Source: Tetranychus cinnabarinus
Taxonomy: Eukaryota > Arthropoda > Arachnida > Trombidiformes > Tetranychidae
DNA: 64,000 bases
NCBI GenBank assembly: GCA_022266195.1
Contig: WHVY01000004.1
Location: 389,501-453,500 of the forward strand
Direction: 5' to 3'
Shown here: positions 21,301 to 36,300 of the stretch, piece after piece
Numbering within the stretch: position 1 is the stretch's first letter
Layout of the letters: each line of letters starts with the position of its first letter
The notes under the pieces: generated by a model
Seen by the model: the letters and a program-made list of their open reading frames with translations, nothing else
The model's database searches: none
What the model was told of the DNA's origin: nothing
Position numbers and translations under genes: made by a program

Positions 21301-24300
21301 GTAAAAAATAAGAGTTAAAATTGGAATGAAAAACGTTCAATAAAGTTTGAAATGAATAATTACCGCATTCATTCGAATGAACGATTCGAAGGTTTAGATT
21401 TTCCTTGCAAGACTCGCGTCGAAGGACACATTCGTTAGTATAAAATAGACCATCTGAAGCACAAACAGGTTCATAGTGGTGAGAACATGATGGACATGAA
21501 CAGATTCCAGGTGAATCAGGAGATGTTTGGATGCAAATGGTTTCATTATCACATTTAATAGAGCCGCAAGCATTTGTTTCACCTAAAAATAGAAAATAAA
21601 AGTAAAATTTTTGACCAATTTTCAATTACTTCAGTGAATTTTGTTTGAGAAAAAATTTCTATTTTCAAATCGATTTCAGTGAATATTAAATTCATTGTTA
21701 TTTTCATAGAATTTACTGAACTCAAAAAAATCCAAATTAATGCAAAGATTTACCAAAAAAGCAAAATCATTTTCGACTTTTGGGCTGAATTTTGATAGAA
21801 TGTGGAATTTCGGTGGAAATTTTCTATTCATTAAAGATGTTCATTGAGAATTTATTCTGGACTCTGTTTCGTTCCTGTGATTTCATTATCTCACCATTTT
21901 TTATTCCATTCATTTTCTTTCCCTTGCAACCTTTCACAGCTTATCGTAATGCAATATCAAGATTGAATTAATATTAATCCAATTGCAAGTTCAAATGAAG
22001 ATTGATATCGATGATTCTAGCAAAGTCACTTTCAAGTCAATTTCATGAAAAGGTAAATATTGAACTTGACCAATATTTTTTCTTTTTACCTTATTCTTCA
22101 TGAAATCAATTACACATTTCCTTTCAGTCCAATTGAAAGATGAGCTTTTCGCCAACAAAAGGCGAAACATTCAAAGGCATTCCAAGATATTTGCAACTCA
22201 CTGTCACAAACTTATGCTATCAAAATTTATCAATTCAATAAAATGTCATGAAGCATTAACTATTCAAGACATGACTAAAGTAATAGGAGTGAAAAAGTCT
22301 CAGTAATTGAAGATGAAACCTACACGTAATAACTGTTGAACATTGAAAAGAAAAAACAAAACGAATTCGTTTTCGTAGAAAATCCATTTTCTTCGAAACT
22401 TGAACTTGTCCAATCAACTTGTTGAAATCACCAAAATAAAAGAAAGTGAATGAAGTTGGAGAGTCCAAGACATTTGCATGGTTTTAGGAAACGGAAGAGT
22501 TCAACTTGAGGCATCATAAGAAAAGCTTGAGCTCAACCGCTCAACTCAGTATTAGTATTTGACTTTTGATTAAATCAAGTTTACATTTTGATTCAAGTTC
22601 ACTAATTAAGCTAATCCAATCAATCTCAATAAGAGTCTATCAAATAACATTAATTTAGTTGAGAAAAATTGCATTTCTCATTCACCTCACACTTTGCCAT
22701 TATACTTTTTAGGTCAAAATAAATGATCCTAATGTGACCTTTGATTAATTAAATTTGATGGCTGATAATTTGTGATCATCATTTGTTTCGCTGTATTGCA
22801 GGTTAAATTTCGTTGCCTTTCCTTGCTGATCAATTTTTACCCAATCATTATTCAAATATATTAACATGAATTTATTGCATTGGAAGCATAAATAAAAGTT
22901 GAATGAGAGACACTTTCACATCTTGCACCAAGTTAAACATTACATTACCAATAATCATGTGTAGCTTTACCACTGATGAGGATATAAAAGAGAAATGATT
23001 AATGATAAATGATTGAGGAAAGATAATGTAAATCCATGGAGAATTTCGTTGAAATGACGATAAAGTCACAGGGAATGAGGATGAGCAAAATGACGAGCAA
23101 TGAAATTAATGACACTTCTTTCTTCTCCTTTTCCAGAGCAAAATTAAGAAGCTGAAAATAGTGAATTAAGGTGAACGAGAGGAAAAAGTTGCCAGCATTT
23201 CAATATAGAATTTGCAATTTTCTATTCTTTCCCTCCATTCCCTGTATTAACATGGAAATGAATAATGATTGATGGGTTTATCCAAAGTCAAACAACATTT
23301 TCTACTTTTCATTTCACTTAATCTTTTGTACCTTCATTCACTCGTTAATTGGCTAGCAAAAGCCAAACATCAACACGATAAGAACGAACCTCCAATCAGA
23401 AGATATTTCTATTCAATATCGAGATACAGTCAATGAAACATGACCTGAGTAAGGACACAAAATTTTCACGAAGGTTTTTGTGAGATTTGATATTCGCTCT
23501 TGATATTTACGCTTACAACACTAAGTTAGTGGTTCTCGAGTTATCGCGATTTGAACATCGAAACAACCGAAACAACATTCATCAAAATTTGAAACTCTCC
23601 ATTCTCCATGAAGAACTTCTGAAAGTTTGAATTACCAAGCCAATGCTACTTTGATCCATACTCCCTGTGAACCCGATAAAAGTTGTGGAATGCTGTTGGA
23701 CACTAAAAAATTTTGATTCCACAGAAGCTTGACAACTTTTAAAGCTGCTGTGCAAGAAGACACAATCCAAAACATCAATTTTCTGACTCTTGAAGAACCT
23801 AGTCGGCATGGTTTCGAAAATCAATAGTAGAATAAAAGATACGAAATGTTCAAACCGAATTTTATTTGAATTCGCTGATAATCAAACAAAACGATACACT
23901 ATTGCTTAGTCTATTCAAGTGTTCCTACTTTTGACTCAACCTTTATATCGAACCTGCAGTTATCTTCTAAGAGTCAAGTTTGACCAAAGTTGAGATTCTA
24001 TGAAATTACATGAAGTATTGATAAATAAAGTCATGAAATAGTTGGGATTGGAAAATAACTGGAAATAGAAACAAAAGTAAATGTTGAAAAAGTAAAAAAA
24101 GCAAAGTAAAAATGAAGATAAATATTTTTTCATCATCATTTGTTTTCTTTTTTTTCTTCCCTTTCACTTCCCTTTAAAAGGTATCACAATAAATAACAAT
24201 AAAGAGTAATAAGATGAAACTGATGAACAGCAAAGAGAGACAAAATGACGAGAGAAAAAAATAATTTGAGCTTTAATACTGTGACACCTTCAAAGACAAC

Positions 24301-27300
24301 ATAACTTATCTTTTTACTTCTTCATAATAATCATTATCATTATCATCTTACAATGTCTTCAAGAATCACTCCTTTACATCCAACGCTTCATCATCATCAA
24401 CATCATTTTCTTCACTCTCTTCATGTTCTTCTTTACCTTTTCCTTCCTTTCATGAGAAGGAAGAAGAAGAAGAAAAAAGTTCAACTCAAAGAGCCTGTGA
24501 TGTTTGGGCGAAAATTATAAAACGAACAAGAAAAGAAAAGCGAAAAATTTTTCTTCTTTGATGATAATCTATTAGATGAATGACAATCTGTTAATGGTTA
24601 AAGACGAAAATGATGATGACGATGACGATAAAAATGATTAAGATGAAAGAAAAGATAAGATGATAGAACAACATTTTCTGACTTTTCCTGGTAAACTCCA
24701 AGTGGTTCAATATTAACATTTGATGATTTGATAACATCGCCAAACTTTTCACTCTTAACTATTTTTAATTCATCTCATGATAATGATGGTTATGATCATG
24801 ATGGTTATCATGAAAGAGGACAAACTGGTGAATGGTTAAGACATTTCACTCTTCACTCCCTTCATGGTAATGTTCAAGATTATCGCAATTTATAAATAAA
24901 TTTCAACCCAATTCCTATTAATACTAATAACATTTATCAAATAATTAACTTGCATATTCGCGACATTGAAACAGCTTCTGGTTGACAACTTGTTAACCAC
25001 TTTTCTCATCATAAGTCTGTCTAAATGTTTCCAATTATATCATCAAGAGAAACATTGATAAACTCAATTTTCATTCTTTTCTCATTTCAACTTGAATATC
25101 TTCAAGTGTTCCTATTAATACGTAAATTGAGAAGAAAAAAAAATGAATAACATTTTTCTTTATATTGTTGCAGGTTTCTCTTCATTCACCTTTTTCCCCT
25201 GTTTCTTGCTTCAGATTATTATTCAAATGTAATAACTTTTTTGCATCTCATTCTTTTCACATCATTTTCATGACTTTTTTTCACTTGTTTTCACCTTCCA
25301 TTAATACATACTTTGGACTCATCTTTTCAGCAAATATTTAGACAAAAGCAAAACAAAGAACCAATATTATTGTAAATGGTCAACAGTTTGATTAGAATTG
25401 TTATTAGCTGATAAAAAAGTTGTTGTATCTTTGCTTACTTCGTTTTTTTCTCCGACTTTTCTCTGTTTTCTGTTGCAGCCTTTTCCTAATCTGTTCACCA
25501 TGTTGAGCTATTCTGACCATTCCGAAAAGGTAAATATTTGATGGAACAATATTTATTCAGAATGAAAAGCTAAACAAAAAGATGGCGAAAAGTCAAAGAC
25601 ACATTCTAATATCAGGTCAGTTGAAAAAAAAGAAGTTGGCCAATTCAGCATTCTTACCATTTATCATGTTATCATCTTTTTTTTGTTTCTAATCAATATT
25701 CTGATTGATCTTTTGAATATAACTTTCATGAAATTGTAGCAATCAAAATGGCCATCAAAAGTTATTTATTTTTCTTTTAATGCTAATCAAACTAAATCCC
25801 ACAGAGTTTTTCGATGAAAATTCCTTATTGATTCAAAAGAATTACGATTCTTTACAAAACTTGTATTCATCGAAAAAGGAGATAAAATAAATTCTAATTA
25901 AATGTAAGTATTTCATCTAATAATTTAATATATCTACTATTTTTCAGCATTGCATTAGTCGATTCTCTGAATATTATTTTGGATAAAGTTCAGTCACAGG
26001 ACAAAATGCCGACTCCAGGACAGGTCAGAATATCGTCATATCGTGTGCCTGTTTTACTGTTCTAAGACAGGATTGATAGGGAATATGAATAGAACACATC
26101 ATTATATTAAGAAAACCTTTTTATTTTTGCATTGAAATGCGTCAGCTATAGACCTCTAGGGTACGTTCAAGTCCATCGGGAAAATCTTTCGAAGAATTCT
26201 CTCGTTTGCCGGAAATTCCTCTCTAAGTGACTATCAATGTACAGGGCTATTTAGTCTCATATACTTCTCGTTTTATTCAATATTTCACGAACACAACATG
26301 CCAGGTCACTTAGATTTGAACTGTATGTTTTTTAGAATTGGAGGACAATTTTTAAAAGTTTCAAGGTTATTCATTTACTTGACTTCCAAACGACTTCTGA
26401 AGGTCATTTTCGAACAGTCCATTTTCCTCCTTTAAAAAATGTTTGCCATAAAAAGTCAAAAATCTTCTCTAAGAAGCAACACAAGTTTCTTTAAAAACGT
26501 TGCTTCAGGCGGAAAATGTTCCGATAACGATATCTTCATATCAGTTGCTTTCAATATTTTGCATAGATGAACTTATAGTGGTGAAAGTTTGGACTATTCG
26601 AAAATGACATTCAGAACTCGTTTGAAGCTCTAATAAACGAATGTCTATAAATGATTTTGAACTTCGAAAAAGCATGCCGTTCAAATATAAGAAAGCTAGC
26701 ATGTTTGGCTCTTGAGATATTACATAAAACGTGAAGTTCTTGAGCCCTGTAGATCATAAATGCGATGAATATTTGGCGATTCCAAAATCGATATCTTCAA
26801 TGGGCGAAACTCGATCATCAGAAGAATAGAAATTCCATTGTAAGATTTCCAATATTCAGATACATTTCATCATTAAAATTAATTTTTTCTCAAAGATAAT
26901 CTCATTTATAAAAAAGCTCCACCACCATACGGTGTTATTTCTTCTCAGACCCACTACATACTATTGCTCACAGCTACTGACAGGGAAAAACATTGAAACA
27001 GATCAATAGCTCATCAAAACAGGAAGTTTAATTTGAATTAATTTCATCGAAACTCTCTAGTCGCTACCTCAGAAAATACGAGCAAAGTTTGAATGAAGTG
27101 ATTACGAAAAGTATAATTGGTTTTTAAACTTATCAAATCACGAAGATTTACAGTAAATTAACAATAACTTTTGACGAAAAAGAGGAGGATAAAGTTGACA
27201 CTTTCATTGATTGAATCAGACTCGATAAACCTATCAACACAACATGTCTTGAACATGTTCGTAACCATGATCATTCTGTCATCTTCAGAATCATTTTTCA

Positions 27301-30300
27301 ACCCAATATTTCGTTGCAAAAGAAAAACTCTGAATCTTATTTTATTCTGTTTCATTTTCAAATATTATGCAACAAAGTAACAATTGTTAATAACGAATTG
27401 CACAACAAAGTATAAAATCATTGAAACGCTTTGTCAAAACATGAACAAACATTTAAAATTGAATAAGATAATCACGTTTCCCTGATGTCTTTGAATGTCT
27501 TTTTGTGCAAAAGGATTGAGATAATTTTTTTGTTCGAGTTGCAAGTATTCTTTACATGTAAACAGTTCGCTACTTTATTTTAATTCTTTCACTATTTCGA
27601 TTGTTCTCTTCAGTACAAATTTAATCTTTTCCATTATAAACTTCGATTCCAGCTAATTATAACTTGCGACAATTTTAACTCCATTATAAAGTTGGATGTG
27701 ATGATAATAAGACTAAACTTGTTTTGTTATAAAGAATGAAAAGTAATCATTTTATGTATCAATTTAATTTTGTTGCTCAAAAGTAGAGTCAATGTTATCA
27801 GTTGACTGAGTTGTTTCCAATTTAGTTTCAGGCTAAAATAATAAGAAAATTGTTGTTGGAAGGAAACATTTTTTCGTTGCTTCTTTTCACCTGAAAAGCA
27901 AAATTTAATGTTCAATGAAAAATGATAATGTCGATGATAATGAAAAGTAATCAAAGTAAATTTTTTCCTCTTTCCCTCAAAGGCATTTTAATGCTACTTT
28001 CATCTCAATTATTTATTTACTCTGAATAATACACCTTCGATAATGAAATGTGTAAACAACTTTTTCATTTATTCCATTCTATTTTTCATGCAAAATTTTC
28101 TATTCCATTAAATTGTAGAAAAAAATATGTTCATAATTTCGATTATAGCCATTTCTCTGTTATTCTTAGCATCTAAATGTTGTCATGAAATTACGAAGAA
28201 AATGGCTAGAATAAATTGCAATGAAATGCATTAACTTGAGCTTTAAATTAAACTTCAAGTTTCGCATTTCGAAAGTAAAACTTGAAAAGTTTCCTTTGAT
28301 TTGAATTTATTGCACAAAATGAACTTCGCGATCGGACTTAGTTGAATGAAAATAAACTCATCAATCGTCACTCGATATTGTTTAACAGGGAATCTCGTTT
28401 GTTTGTACAAAAGGTTGATTTTATTGTCATTTGTAACATTTTGATTAATTTCGTCATTATGATCTTGTTGACTTTAAATCAAATTGGATAAATCAATAAG
28501 TAAATTGAATTCGACATTGTCTTTTCATTATTTGCCATTCTTCCCATGCATTCATCGATTCCAATCGTTTCATTCATCTCTTCACCAATTTAATCTCATC
28601 AAAGATTTCTATCTATTCTTACTCTTGATTATTTCTTATGAAATTGTATTACGTGATTAAACAAGCCAGTTGAAAATAGTTTCGTGATAAATCTTCATTA
28701 ATATTTACTTTTCATTCTCATCATTAAGTTAATCAAGAACACAGAATGTAATCAATCTCAGAACAGATCAACAATTACCATTTCATTTTCCTTGACGATT
28801 CCTCTTTTTCCGGTTCGACTTTTGCTTCAATATCAAGTTTATAAAATCTTTACATTAATTATCATTGGGAGTGAAAAGGCAAAGCAAACATAAAGTTCAA
28901 ATTAAACGATTTCTTCCTTTATAATAACTTATGAAAATTGATTCAAATTAAAAGTGGAAAAAGTAATTCCAACAGAAATGTTTATTTGGATGAGAAAAAA
29001 AGACTGAATCAAATTCATCTTGAATGATGATCACCAAAAGATGAAGAAACGTTCAACTGTGAAAAGAGCTAATATTGATAAAAGGAGAAAATATTCCAAT
29101 TCCGTTATTCCAGTCAACAGGGAGTTTTCCCTCCCTTTCCTTCCCTTTGAAATCTAAACTTTGAAAGCAACTATGGAATATTAAAGATAAGAAGATGGAT
29201 AAAAATTTCTTTTCATATTTCCATGTAAATTAACAACTGATTAATTGGAGCAACACAAATATGAATTATCAAACTAACCAGAATAAATGATTCCATGAAA
29301 AAAGACAAAATTCCAAAGTTTACCGATAAATGTTACAAAAACAAGTTCCTGAGTTGCTGTGCTTGTATCAACAACTTCCATGTTTATAACTCTAATCAAT
29401 CAACTTTTATCAATTTACCTGATTAATCTGACAATGGTTTTCACTCATGTTATCTGTTGAAATTTCATTCTTATTAACTTTGATGAATATTCGCGAGAAA
29501 ATTTCGAACTTTTTGCCTTCAATTCACTCTTCTATTTTTGGATTTTGCTATTTTGATTCATTACTGTTGCAAGTTGAAATTTTTTGAAATTTGATTAAAT
29601 TATCTATTATCCTACTGAGAAATGAAATTATAGTCATGTAAAATTAATGAATGGCAAGAAAATTGTAACAAAAATTTGATTTACACCGAGTTTATCACCA
29701 TGATTAATATTTACTGTGTGTTGGGTAATTTAAACGCCAGTCAAAGGAATCAACTTTAACAAGTTGAGGCGAAAAGTGAAAAAACAAAAGTTTTGTGGTT
29801 GGTTGAGTTTAATAAATGATAATGTTGAATAAGATGATCAACTTGAACAACCTTTTTTCTTTGATATTTCTATTGACGAACTTTTGATAAGTTCAACTTG
29901 AAGTATTATAAATGCTAAGCATTGGCTTGGAAGGTTAGTTTTGATTTTATTTATTTTTTCGCTTCTTTTATAATTTTTTGTTACGAGATTAATTTTCAAG
30001 GTTTTGCTTTTATAAGTTTTACCTTCAAACTTAACCATGCATTATCAAGATGATAATGAATCAATTAAGGACATTATGAAAAGGTAAGAACAACAGTAAA
30101 TAGTAAATTAAAAAAGTTTTGATTAATGAGGTTAAATGTAACTTGGATGAGCTTAAACAATATTCACTTGTTTCATTGGCTTGACTCGAGTTGCCAGTTT
30201 TTTATACTTTGCCTAGTATTATTATACCTGCAATTGAGTTTACTGTTGCTCGTTATATTAATGGATTAAGTAACCATAAGATGGATATGATCCTGATCAA

Positions 30301-33300
30301 CATGTGCAATTGGTCGAAGCACAAATTCGGGCAAAGTTGAGTAATTGAAGCGTCTATTTTCGAATCAACGCATCCTCGAATTTATCAAAAATTTCTATGG
30401 ATATTTGTATCAACAAAGTAGAGTCCCATTTTTTAAGAAGCTTAATTAGATTCTGGGATTGATATTTAAGAAGTTTTTGCAGTATTCTGTTTAGCTAGAT
30501 TCTGAGCTTTAGTTTGATATAAATTCGCCCATTTTTGACCTGCAACATGGCTGAAAAACATAAAAAACGAACTTTCTGCTCTCGTGTTTGTCAGTTTTAT
30601 GAAAAAGTGGGAAAAATTGATCCACAACCGCCGCGCATTTTGTATCAGGGGGGAATTTCTAAACGATCGATATACCGAATGATAGCGCGATATAAAAGAA
30701 CGGGAAGTAACGAATATTGTAAGCTACCAAAGAGACGCAAAAGTCCTCTATACCCGAAGATATTGAAAAAAATTGCTAAATTATTGGATTTGAACCCTAA
30801 AATTACAACTCGAACTGGAGGTAAGAAGCTCAATATTTCTCATGAATCGTTTTCCAAAGGTAAAAAACAGCTAGGTTTTAAATCATTTGTTAGGCAAAAG
30901 GCTCCTAATTATAAAAAAATCAGAGTGAAAGGTGTAAAAGTGGAGCAAGCAAGTTATATAATTCATCACTTCCAAATAAGATCATTGTAATGGATGATGA
31001 GACATATGTTTTGTAGATCCTGAGCAAATTCCTGGTAGAAAGTTTCATTCGACAAGAAACAGAGAGTCAGTACTTGATGAAGTAAGATTCAATCCCAAAG
31101 AAAAATTTTCTAGTAAATATTTAGTCTGGCAAGCCATAGATAGTGTTATGTCCCATTCTTGAAATTTTATAACCATCACCGATCATCCATCGACCATCAA
31201 TCGCACATCAGCTTATCATCCCATCAGTCTTCCATCGATCAGTACTTAATTACTTTACCAATAATAATTGTAATACTTAATTCAAATCTTCTTCTTAGAT
31301 TCACAATTTTCCGTTAAGATAATTACTTATCTTTGCGACTTTCACATTCTTTGCTTAATCCAATAAGCTACTTTATTGTACCAATCTCTTCTCCTTAACT
31401 TGCCCTCAGGCTATGACCACTTGACTGCATTTCCGTCCGTTGTATTCCCTTACACATTTGTACACCATGTGTCACTTCCTAATTTTCCCTATTTAAACCC
31501 GAACTGACCAAACATAAGTCAGAGTCCACTGTCAGTTTGAGAGCTCACTTTGAGAGTTTCACTAACCTTCAACCCGTAAACATTAGTTTTTGATTTCAAT
31601 TAATTGGTAACAATGAACATTTCACATTATCTTGGATTTGATTGTTGCTAAACAATACTGTTTTAAAGGCAACAATTAGTTAAGTTAATTCAACGTTAGA
31701 CAATTTAATATTTAACCATTTTCTCGATATAATATCTCACTATTCAGTATTCGCTAATTCATTAAGTAACATTCAATAAATTTATCTTTAAACTTGTTCA
31801 ACTGCTCGAGTTATTCCAATATTAACCAACTGGTTATGGGTTCAGCTACGCTGTCAGAAATTGGTTCGAGCTCAATGAATCTTATTGATAAATTCAATGG
31901 TACTGACTTCTCATCATGGAAATTCAAAATGATGAATTATTTGAAAAGAGAAGGTCTATGGGATGCTATTAATGAAAAATCTGAATCTATTGTCGGTGAA
32001 GGTAAATTGGCTATATTCAAACGACAAGATGAAAAGGCTCTTGGGTTATTATGTTGCTGTGTTTCATCAAAATATATTGTATTGATTAAAAATGCCAAGA
32101 GTGCTAAGGAGGTTTGGTCAATTTTAGAGACAACTTTTGAACGAAAAGATTTATCGAAGAAGCTTATTTTATTAGCTTAGAAATTAAGTAATCTTAAGGT
32201 TAAAAGTGGACAAGCGTTTATTGATTTCATCTCTGAATTGGAAAACTTATGGTCTGATTTATCAAGTTGTGGTGATAAAATTACAGATGAAGATAAAGTA
32301 ATTGAAGTCTTGAGTAAATTGCCTTCAGATTACAAACATTTTGTCTCAGCCATCAGAGTAATATTGAATGATATTAAGTATGAAGATCTTTTGGCTAGAT
32401 TATTGCAAGAAGAGGTTAACATCAAAGGTGAAAATAGACAATCAGATGAAACTGCTTTGGTAGTCAAAATTAAAGGGAAATTTAAGAAAAATAAAAGCTT
32501 CAAATGTTATAACTGTCAAGAAAAAGGTCACTACAAACGTGACTGTCCAAAGTTGAACATTGATGGCACTAAAAATTTTGCTCAATCATCGAGTAAAATT
32601 GGTGAAACGAAGGTCAAACAGGTCAACGGTCAAAAAGAAAGAGCTCTAACCATGATTGATGGTAAAGAAGAAGAGGAGCTTTGGATTATCGATTCTGGTG
32701 CAAGTAATCACATGTGTTCGAACCGAAATTGGTTCATTGATTATTCTGACACAGAAGGTAAACTAGTGACTCAAGGAGATGGAACTAATATTGAGGTACA
32801 AGGTATTGGTAATATTGCTCTGATCTCTGATTCAGGAATGAAGTTTACTTTGAAAAATGTTTATTACGTACCAAAATTGCATCTTAATTTGATTTCATTG
32901 GGACAATCAGAAGATTCGGGTGCAGAAATCATATTTAAGAGTGGTAAATGTAAAGTATTTCTTGACAATGAATTACTTGTAACCGGTGAACGAAAAGGAA
33001 GACTTTACTATCTCAATTGTTGTACTGCAGAAATAGACAAATTGTTAACATTAAAAGATAGTCAAAAGTACGATGATATTAATCTTTGGCATTTACGATA
33101 TGGACATCTCAATTATGATGCACTATCGAAGATGATTCGCAATGAAGTAGTGATTGGAGTTAATCTAAACGGACAAAAATCTGATATTTGCAAGGGTTGC
33201 TTGAAAGGCAAAATGACTAAATCAAATAAGGCAGCACGTAATTCTGTATCAACAGAGAGTGTTTTAGATCTTGTTCATTCTGATATTTGTGGTCCAATAC

Positions 33301-36300
33301 GAACTCACTCATTTACTGGCTTGAAATATTTTGTTACATTCATTGATGATTGGTCTAATTGGGTTAAGGTGATTCCAATTAAAGACAGAAGTCAAATTTT
33401 TGACCAATTCAAGATTTACGAAGCTGAAGTTATGAACTTACATGGTAAACCAATTAAAGTATTGAGAACAGATAATGGTCGTGAATATTGTTCAACTGAG
33501 TTTGAAGATTATTTGAAAGAGAAAGGAATAAAACATGAAACTTCAATTGCATATATTCACGAACAAAATGGAGTAGCAGAAAGAATGAACAGAACTCTCC
33601 GCGAAATGGCTTGCTCAATGTTGCATCAGGCTGAACTTCCATTGAGATATTGGGCTGAAGCTATTGTTACATCTGGTTATATACGGAATCGTTGTCCAGC
33701 GAAGTCGATCAATAATATTACACCATTCGAACGTTGGAAAGGTAGAAAGCCAATAATAAAGCATTTAAAAATATTTGGTTGTAAGGCTTATGTTTTATTA
33801 CCACCAGAAAAACGATCCAAAATTTCACCAAAAACAATTGAAGCAATCTTCACTGGGTATGGAGTCAACAAAAAGGGTTATCGTTTAATCAATCCAGTTG
33901 ATAACAAGGTTATTTACGCACGTGATGTTAAGTTTGATGAGAAAAGTATTTTACTGAAGCAAAATGATTCAGCACCAAATGATATCACTCTTGTTGATGA
34001 AGTTGATAAATCAGATTTGATTGACAATGATGAAGAAGTAGCTGAAATTAGTACCAAATATGATGATCATTTATTGTTAACCATGAACAATGAACCAGAA
34101 ACATATTTGGAAGCTATTAATTCAACTGAAGGTGATCAATGGTCAAAAGCTATACAAGAAGAGTACCAATCATTGATCAATGCCGGCACTTGGGTATTAG
34201 TGAAGCGACCAACTGATGTCAATATTATCAAAAATAAATGGGTTTTCAAGCTCAAGAACAATTTCGACGAAAAACAGTTCAAAGCACGTCTAGTTGCTAA
34301 AGGTTTTACACAAAAAAGAGGAACTGATTATTCAGAAACATTTGCTCCAGTAGCAAAATTTACAACTTTGCGTTTTCTGATTGCGTTGAGCTTAAAATAT
34401 GGTTATATTATAAATCAAATGGATGTTAAGACTGCTTACCTTAATGGTAAACTAGAGGAAGATATTTACATGGAGCAACCTGAAGGGTTTATTGAAAATG
34501 AAGATCTGGTTTGTAAATTGAAAAGAAGTCTTTATGGACTTAAACAATCGGGTAGAGCTTGGAATCTTTTATTCAATGACTTCATGATGAAAATTGGATT
34601 TAAACGAGTCCAATCAGATAACTGTTTATATTTTCGAGGTGAAGAGAACAAAAAGATATATTTGCTTATATATGTTGATGATCTTTTGATATTTGGTAAA
34701 TCAATCCAACATATAAAATTCTTGAAAGAACAAATGTGTTCACAATTCATGATGAAAGATCTTGGTCATGTCAGATCATTCTTGGGTATTGAGTTTGTTG
34801 TTGATGATAAAATTGGAACTTTAAGCTTAAATCAATCAAAATACATCAAAACTATTCTTAAACGTTACAATATGGACAATTGTAAACCAGTAAATACTCC
34901 GTCTGACTTATCATTGAAACTGCACAAAATTGATGAAACCAACAAAATCAATAACATTCCTTATTCAAGTGCAGTAGGAGCTTTAATTTATTTGTCTACT
35001 TGCACTAGACCTGACATTTCATTTGCAGTTGGAGTTGTTGGACAGTTCATGGTAAATCCAAGTAACATTCACTGGCAAGCAGTGAAACGAATTTACCGCT
35101 ACCTTAAGGGTACTGTTGATTATTGCTTGAAATTTAATTCATTTGACAACACAGATGTTTTATTTGGTTACTCTGATGCTGACTTTGCTTCATCAACAAT
35201 CGATCGCAAAAGTATCAGTGGTTTAACGATTTATTGTTATGGAAATTTAGTTTCTTGGGCAAGCAAGAAACAGACAACAGTTGCACTCTCAACTGCTGAG
35301 GCTGAATATATTGCGTTAACACAGTGTGTTAAAGAAATAATGTGGTTTCGATCTCTAATAACTGAACTTAATATACATTTAGATAAATCAACTACAATCT
35401 ATGAAGATAACCAATGTGCTATAGCATTGAGTAAAGACCCTGTCTGTCAATCCAAAACAAAGCATATTGATATAAAATATCATTTCATAAGAGAAAAGGT
35501 TCAACAGAAAATTGTGAATGTTGAATATATTTCAACACAAGAGATGATTGCTGATATCATGACGAAAGCACTACCAAGAGAAATTTTCGAAAAATTCAGA
35601 GCAAAAATGATGATAATGTGATCTGAGAGGAAGAATTGGTAACAATGAACATTTCACATTATCTTGGATTTGATTGTTGCTAAACAATACTGTTTTAAAG
35701 GCAACAATTAGTTAAGTTAATTCAACGTTAGACAATTTAATATTTAACCATTTTCTCGATATAATATCTCACTATTCAGTATTCGCTAATTCATTAAGTA
35801 ACATTCAATAAATTTATCTTTAAACTTGTTCAACTGCTCGAGTTATTCCAATATTAACCAACTCAATTAAACTTTACTTTTTGCTTTACACTAAGTTTAC
35901 ACTTGTGTTGTGTTTCCAACCTTTCATTTCTTTTGATTATTTTATTTTCTTGATTTTGGGACACAACAGATAGCTTAGACTATTAGGGGAGAAAATTATC
36001 TAACAACTCTCAAAGACTATCTAATACCATACATTAAAAAACATCATAAAATTGAAGGTGTAGTTTTCTGGCCTGATTTAACTAGCGCTCATTATCAAAT
36101 AGATGTGCTTAAATATATAGAAAATGAAAAATAAATCTCGCAGACAAAAAAGCAATTTATAATACCTCAAGCCCAACCGATTGAGAAATTCTTTACTATC
36201 TGTAAATCTGAATACGCCAAACGTTCATCGACACCGAAAAGACATTGTGATAAAATCACAATGTCTTTGGAAATTTGGAAAAAAATTTGAAAAAAATATC

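Larger units (their letters stand above)
31602..35863 (+). mobile_element. Copia (Ty1/copia) retrotransposon, complete, with matching LTRs
   Basis: Two 230-bp direct repeats bound the element and look identical by eye. CAATT is duplicated at 31597-31601 and 35864-35868 (5-bp target duplication). After the 5' LTR comes GGTTATGGGTTCAG (31832-31845), a primer-binding site of the insect-copia type pairing with initiator tRNA-Met. A purine tract (GAGAGGAAGA, 35625-35634) precedes the 3' LTR. Matching LTRs imply recent insertion. Confidence 0.93.
31144..35968 (+). mobile_element. Probable solo LTR of another retroelement, split by the Copia insertion
   Basis: The ends are TGTTATGTCCC (31144) and GGGACACAACA (35968), an 11-bp imperfect inverted pair with TG...CA termini. 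GATAG is duplicated at 31139-31143 and 35969-35973. Without the Copia copy the length is about 558 bp. A TATTTAAA promoter-like motif lies at 31490-31497. These features fit a solo LTR; a MITE is the alternative. Confidence 0.65.

Noticed and set aside
23582..23824. 80-codon minus-strand frame near 23.7 kb
   Set aside because: Composition is better than background, but there is no ATG-supported structure, splice site pairing or motif, and its phase does not help agrin.
29838..30420. Possible relic readings just left of the nested mariner (GYDPDQHVQLVEAQIRAKLSN-like)
   Set aside because: Too short and broken to assign, and not clearly part of the mariner, whose end is at 30421.
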